DNA from: Ureaplasma sp.
Lineage (GTDB): Bacteria; Bacillota_I; Bacilli_A; Mycoplasmatales; Mycoplasmoidaceae
DNA length: 11,289 nucleotides
Direction: 5' to 3'
NCBI GenBank assembly: GCA_020024775.1
Contig: JAHHTF010000026.1
Span: 1 to 11,289, forward strand
This document shows positions 8,645 to 11,289 of this stretch, in pieces. The notes under the pieces were generated by a model. The model was not told the origin of the DNA. It did no database searches and was given only the letters and a program-made list of their open reading frames with translations. The translations under genes were made by a program, and so were the position numbers. Within the stretch, counting starts at the first letter, position 1. The number at the start of each line of letters is the position of its first letter.

Positions 8645-10023
8645 CATTAATTTGTTCAACTGCATTTATAACAATTACTACAACCACTGGTTTTTTAACA
8701 AGTTGTAGCAATGCTCAAAACTATGCATTTGGAAATTTTCAATCTTATATTAGTCCAAGTATCATTAATAGTTTTAATGATAATTATAAGAATGTTAATT
8801 GACAATATTATGCATCTAACAAACAGATTCCTACTTACTTACAAAATAAAACCTTAAATGCTTGTGTTGCTACAAACAACACTGTTGTTAATTTGATAAC
8901 GAAAAAACTGATTAATCAAATTGATTGAGCTAAATATGAATTATTAGAAGAAAACACTAATCAAGTAATTACAAATGTTAGCCAACTAGAAAGTATTTAT
9001 ACTCCTATTGTTTGAAACATTTGTCAAAATGCATTCAGTGATTTTGTTAGCCAAAACCTATTAACATATGCAATGCCTTATTTTTTACAAAATGTAGTAT
9101 TTGTATATCGTGGTAATGAAATTCCACAATTAGAACAACCTAATTTAACATTCACTGATATTTTTAACTTTATTGAAACTAACAAAGCATTTAAAGCACC
9201 TAATAAAGGTCATAACATCTTAATGGTTGATGATCCAAGATTATTATATGGAATATCAGAAATCTTAAAATGTGAAAAAAACAACACCCCAGTTAACATT
9301 AACCCAAGAGGTGGTTTATTAAACCAATCACCAGATCAAACGCCAAGCCAACAAGAATTCTCCAACACTTATAAGTTAGTGAAAGATTTTATTTATAACA
9401 AGAATGCTCATGTAGGATTACAATCAGATTCGAATGTAATCATTAATAAACTTGTTAAAAATGAAATCCAAGGAGCTTTCTTTTATAATGGTGATGCTGC
9501 TTTTGCTGCACAAGGTGGAGATTACCCAGAACACTCAAATATTACTCCAGAAAACTTTCATGTAGTAATTCCAAAGAATAATATTGTTGCATTAGACTTA
9601 ATGGTTACAAATATTACAAATGATCCAAGTGAGCAAATTGAATCACTAAACTTTATTTATCAATTAGCTTTAAGTGGTTTAAAAACTAATACATACAACA
9701 AATATAATCTTCCAATTGTGAAATCTAACCTAGATTCAAAATTACAAGATATTATAGATACTGATCCAAATACTGATGAATATATTTATTCAAGTATGAT
9801 TAATTTTGATTATGTAAACTATACTCCAACAATTAATGCAATTATGAATTTTGTAACATCAGGATATTTTCCATCTGATGACCCTATGAAACAAATCTTA
9901 ATTGAATTATTAGATATCAAAGAACCAGCTAATAATAATCCAAAAAATTATGTAGAGATGCCTTTAAATGATTTAGCTGAAGTAAGAATGCAAACAGCTT
10001 ACTTAGATTTAAAGGTTAGTTAG
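8623..10023 (+). CDS. potD: Substrate-binding lipoprotein of the Pot importer (PotD-like)
   Basis: The surface-anchored binding protein that delivers substrate to PotB/PotC, 466 residues (longer than the usual 350). A basic start (MNKKLK), a hydrophobic helix and the lipobox LTSC with Cys28 mark a lipoprotein. PotD-like landmarks: FGNFQSYISPSIINSF at 36-51 (family pattern NWxxYI...F), DDPRLLYGIS near 203-212, FFYNGDAAFAA at 286-296, and NFHVVIPKNN at 311-320 followed by ALDLMV 323-328. The last motif normally carries Trp-x-Asp, the pair that packs against the polyamine; here Asp325 is kept but the Trp position is Ala323, so the ligand is uncertain. The start codon overlaps potC by 22 bases and is preceded by AAAAGG. 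The lipobox position supports this start. Confidence 0.85.
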
Positions 10024-10027
10024 TTTT

Positions 10028-10459
10028 ATGAAAGATTGTACTGTCTTATTTTCAGGAAGTTTTGATCTTTTTCATAAAGGTCATTTAGAATTCTTGAAAT
10101 TCTTAAAAACTCAATACAAACAAGTTATTATTGCAATTTCAAATAATGAACATAAACCTAATCAATCTAGTTTATTAATTAGGTACAATCATTTAATTGA
10201 TGTTTTAAACCAAAATCAAATTAATGATGTGTTAGTAATTATTAATTTTGGATTAACTGTTGATATTGCACAATTAATGGATTGCAAATATCTAGTTCGT
10301 AGTTATTTAAATCAAGTTGATTATGAATATGAACACCAATTAAAATTAATTAATACTTGTTTAAATAAACATATTAAAACAAAACTATATTATGTAAAAA
10401 CAAACAAAGAATTTAGATCTTCATTACTAATTAAAAATAGTGATGATGTTAAAAAATAA
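10028..10459 (+). CDS. coaD: CoaD-like nucleotidyltransferase (divergent phosphopantetheine adenylyltransferase)
   Basis: CoaD joins AMP to 4'-phosphopantetheine, giving dephospho-CoA. This 143-residue protein is somewhat shorter than the usual 160. It follows the family order: GSFDLFHKGH at 10-19 (nucleotidyltransferase HxGH motif at 16-19), VIIAISNNEHKP at 33-44 with a lysine at 43 matching E. coli Lys42, LVRSYLNQVDYEYEHQL at 89-105, and FRSSLLIK at 129-136 for the C-terminal serine motif. Glu102 corresponds to E. coli Glu99. The ATP-contacting Gly-Leu-Arg after the conserved Arg91 reads Ser-Tyr-Leu. It may be a diverged true CoaD or a paralogue with another substrate. It starts four bases after potD, with AAAGG at 10011-10015, so it probably rides on the pot transcript. 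Confidence 0.75.
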   Translation: MKDCTVLFSGSFDLFHKGHLEFLKFLKTQYKQVIIAISNNEHKPNQSSLLIRYNHLIDVLNQNQINDVLVIINFGLTVDIAQLMDCKYLVRSYLNQVDYEYEHQLKLINTCLNKHIKTKLYYVKTNKEFRSSLLIKNSDDVKK

Positions 10460-10474
10460 CTTTGTTTGTTTTTT
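10396..10474 (+). terminator. Nested hairpin at the end of the coaD-like gene, probable operon terminator
   Basis: A 14-bp perfect inverted repeat, AAAAACAAACAAAG (10396-10409) and CTTTGTTTGTTTTT (10460-10473), encloses an inner 8-bp stem, TCATTACT (10421-10428) with AGTGATGA (10439-10446, one G-T pair). It covers the last 21 codons and the stop codon of the upstream gene and ends in a T run to 10474. The size and internal loop are unusual for a simple terminator. Confidence 0.55.
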
Positions 10475-10487
10475 ATTAATCATTCCC

Positions 10488-10521
10488 AAAAACACTTTAA
10501 TTAAGAATATGTTTGTTTTTT
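10488..10521 (+). terminator. Weak second hairpin with T tract
   Basis: AAAAACA (10488-10494) can pair with TGTTTTT (10514-10520) across a 19-base loop. The 12-base sequence TGTTTGTTTTTT occurs both here (10510-10521) and at 10463-10474. Only 7 A/T-rich pairs, so a backup terminator at best. Confidence 0.25.
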
Positions 10522-10525
10522 CACA

Positions 10526-10560
10526 TATAATTAATCTTTAATAGATATAAAAGGAAAGGA
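10526..10560 (+). promoter_or_regulatory. Candidate -10 box and RBS for the membrane protein gene
   Basis: TATAAT at 10526-10531 is a candidate -10; no good -35 is seen 17 bases upstream. AGGAAAGGA at 10552-10560 is a strong ribosome-binding site, six bases before a GTG at 10567. The only nearby ATG (10560-10562) is out of frame, so the GTG is chosen. Confidence 0.45.
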
Positions 10561-10566
10561 TGATTT

Positions 10567-11184
10567 GTGAGCACGGTCCAAAGGATTTTAAAATACATAT
10601 TTATAAGTCTAGGGGTATTAATTGTAGCAGGGATATGTGTTGCTAGTGCATTAGGTTATTTTATGAATGATAAACTAGTGAACTATGTAAACACGTTAGA
10701 CAACCAAGTTAATAATGTTTTAAATAATTCAATTAACCAAATTGAAACCCAAGTAACCGATATTAAAAACCTATTAGTTGGTACAGGGCAAAACCCTCCC
10801 TCAATTAATGAAAATATCACATCAATCATGACTGAAATCGATACAAACCTTGCTAACCCAGCAACTCCAGTAGAAACCATTACTACTTTACAAGATTTAA
10901 AACAAACATTATCTCAAGTTCAAGTAGCAATCAATACAGGTGGTGATATTGATACAGCAATCAACCAAGCAGCTGATTATGCTAGACAAATGGTACAACA
11001 AGCTAATGAAATTAATTCACAGTACATTAATCCAGTGGTTACATTTGTAAGAAATGATTCAAAGAACATTTGTTTATATGTATTCATTGGTACAACAATT
11101 TTATTAGGCTTAGGAGCAATGATTTCATTCGCAGCTAGTGTTACTGTTAACAAAAGAAAGAAAGCAGAGCTTTTAGAAGATTAA
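10567..11184 (+). CDS. Hypothetical membrane protein with two helices and a coiled-coil-like loop
   Basis: I do not recognise this 205-residue protein. A membrane helix at about 9-31 is followed by a polar, Asn/Gln/Thr-rich region (35-165), then a second helix at about 168-193 and a short basic tail (NKRKKAELLED). Heptad-like spacing of Leu/Ile/Val at 35-72 and 104-152 suggests two coiled-coil segments, separated by a proline-containing linker (GTGQNPPSINEN, 72-83). By the positive-inside rule both ends would be cytoplasmic and the central region outside the cell. There is no signal-peptidase or lipobox motif. It begins with GTG, the only non-ATG start called in the window. It lies downstream of the pot operon with its own candidate promoter, so it need not share its function. 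Confidence 0.75.
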   Translation: MSTVQRILKYIFISLGVLIVAGICVASALGYFMNDKLVNYVNTLDNQVNNVLNNSINQIETQVTDIKNLLVGTGQNPPSINENITSIMTEIDTNLANPATPVETITTLQDLKQTLSQVQVAINTGGDIDTAINQAADYARQMVQQANEINSQYINPVVTFVRNDSKNICLYVFIGTTILLGLGAMISFAASVTVNKRKKAELLED

Positions 11185-11289
11185 CAACTAGCTATTCTTG
11201 AATTTTAAAAGAAAGTAAATATTATTGTAGTGTATTAGACATATCCCCTATCACTGGACTAAATATTTAAAACCTTTTTCTTGTATTCA

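Noticed and set aside
10396..10521. CRISPR-like or tandem repeats suggested by the repeated TGTTTGTTTTTT
   Set aside because: Only two copies, of low complexity, each explained as part of a hairpin arm with a T tract.
10560..10562. ATG as start of the last gene
   Set aside because: It is out of frame with the 205-residue protein; the in-frame GTG at 10567 has the correctly spaced ribosome-binding site.
11248..11289. Possible 3' end of a minus-strand gene (13 residues ending in TAG)
   Set aside because: Too short to support; other minus-strand frames also stop near here. Sequence to the right would decide it.

Overview
The window reads as a piece of a low-GC Mollicutes chromosome. In-frame TGA must be read as tryptophan throughout: it supplies the invariant last residue of ribosomal protein S7 and several conserved positions in EF-G. 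The DNA is very AT-rich, and each gene is preceded by a purine-rich Shine-Dalgarno sequence. Gene content suggests the Spiroplasma/Mesoplasma/Mycoplasma mycoides side of the class, but the genus is an inference and cannot be fixed from this sequence alone.

Layout. (1) Positions 1-331, minus strand: the 5' part of a gene resembling an IS1202/ISNCY-type transposase, transcribed divergently from the next block and cut by the window edge. (2) 517-3531: the str operon rpsL-rpsG-fusA (S12, S7, EF-G), with a candidate promoter upstream and a strong intrinsic terminator just after fusA. No tuf follows fusA. (3) 3671-4999: a single gene for a protein shaped like a COG1106/AAA_15 ATPase, in which the Walker A lysine, the signature glycine and the switch histidine all appear to be replaced. 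It has its own terminator. (4) 5296-10459: an ABC importer operon of the spermidine/putrescine type, potA-potB-potC-potD, followed after 4 bases by a divergent coaD-like adenylyltransferase. Spacing is 3 bases or less, or the genes overlap, so they are probably co-transcribed and translationally coupled. PotA supplies the ATPase, PotB and PotC the membrane channel, and PotD the surface lipoprotein that captures substrate. (5) 10567-11184: a GTG-started two-helix membrane protein of unknown function.

The window contains no tRNA, rRNA, CRISPR array or complete mobile element that I can see. I found no clear undescribed multi-gene system. The most unusual items are the motif-degenerate AAA_15-like protein with a 22-base perfect palindrome in its first codons, a PotD lacking the usual ligand-stacking tryptophan, a perfect dyad over the pot operon -10 box, and a nested hairpin covering the 3' end of the coaD-like gene.
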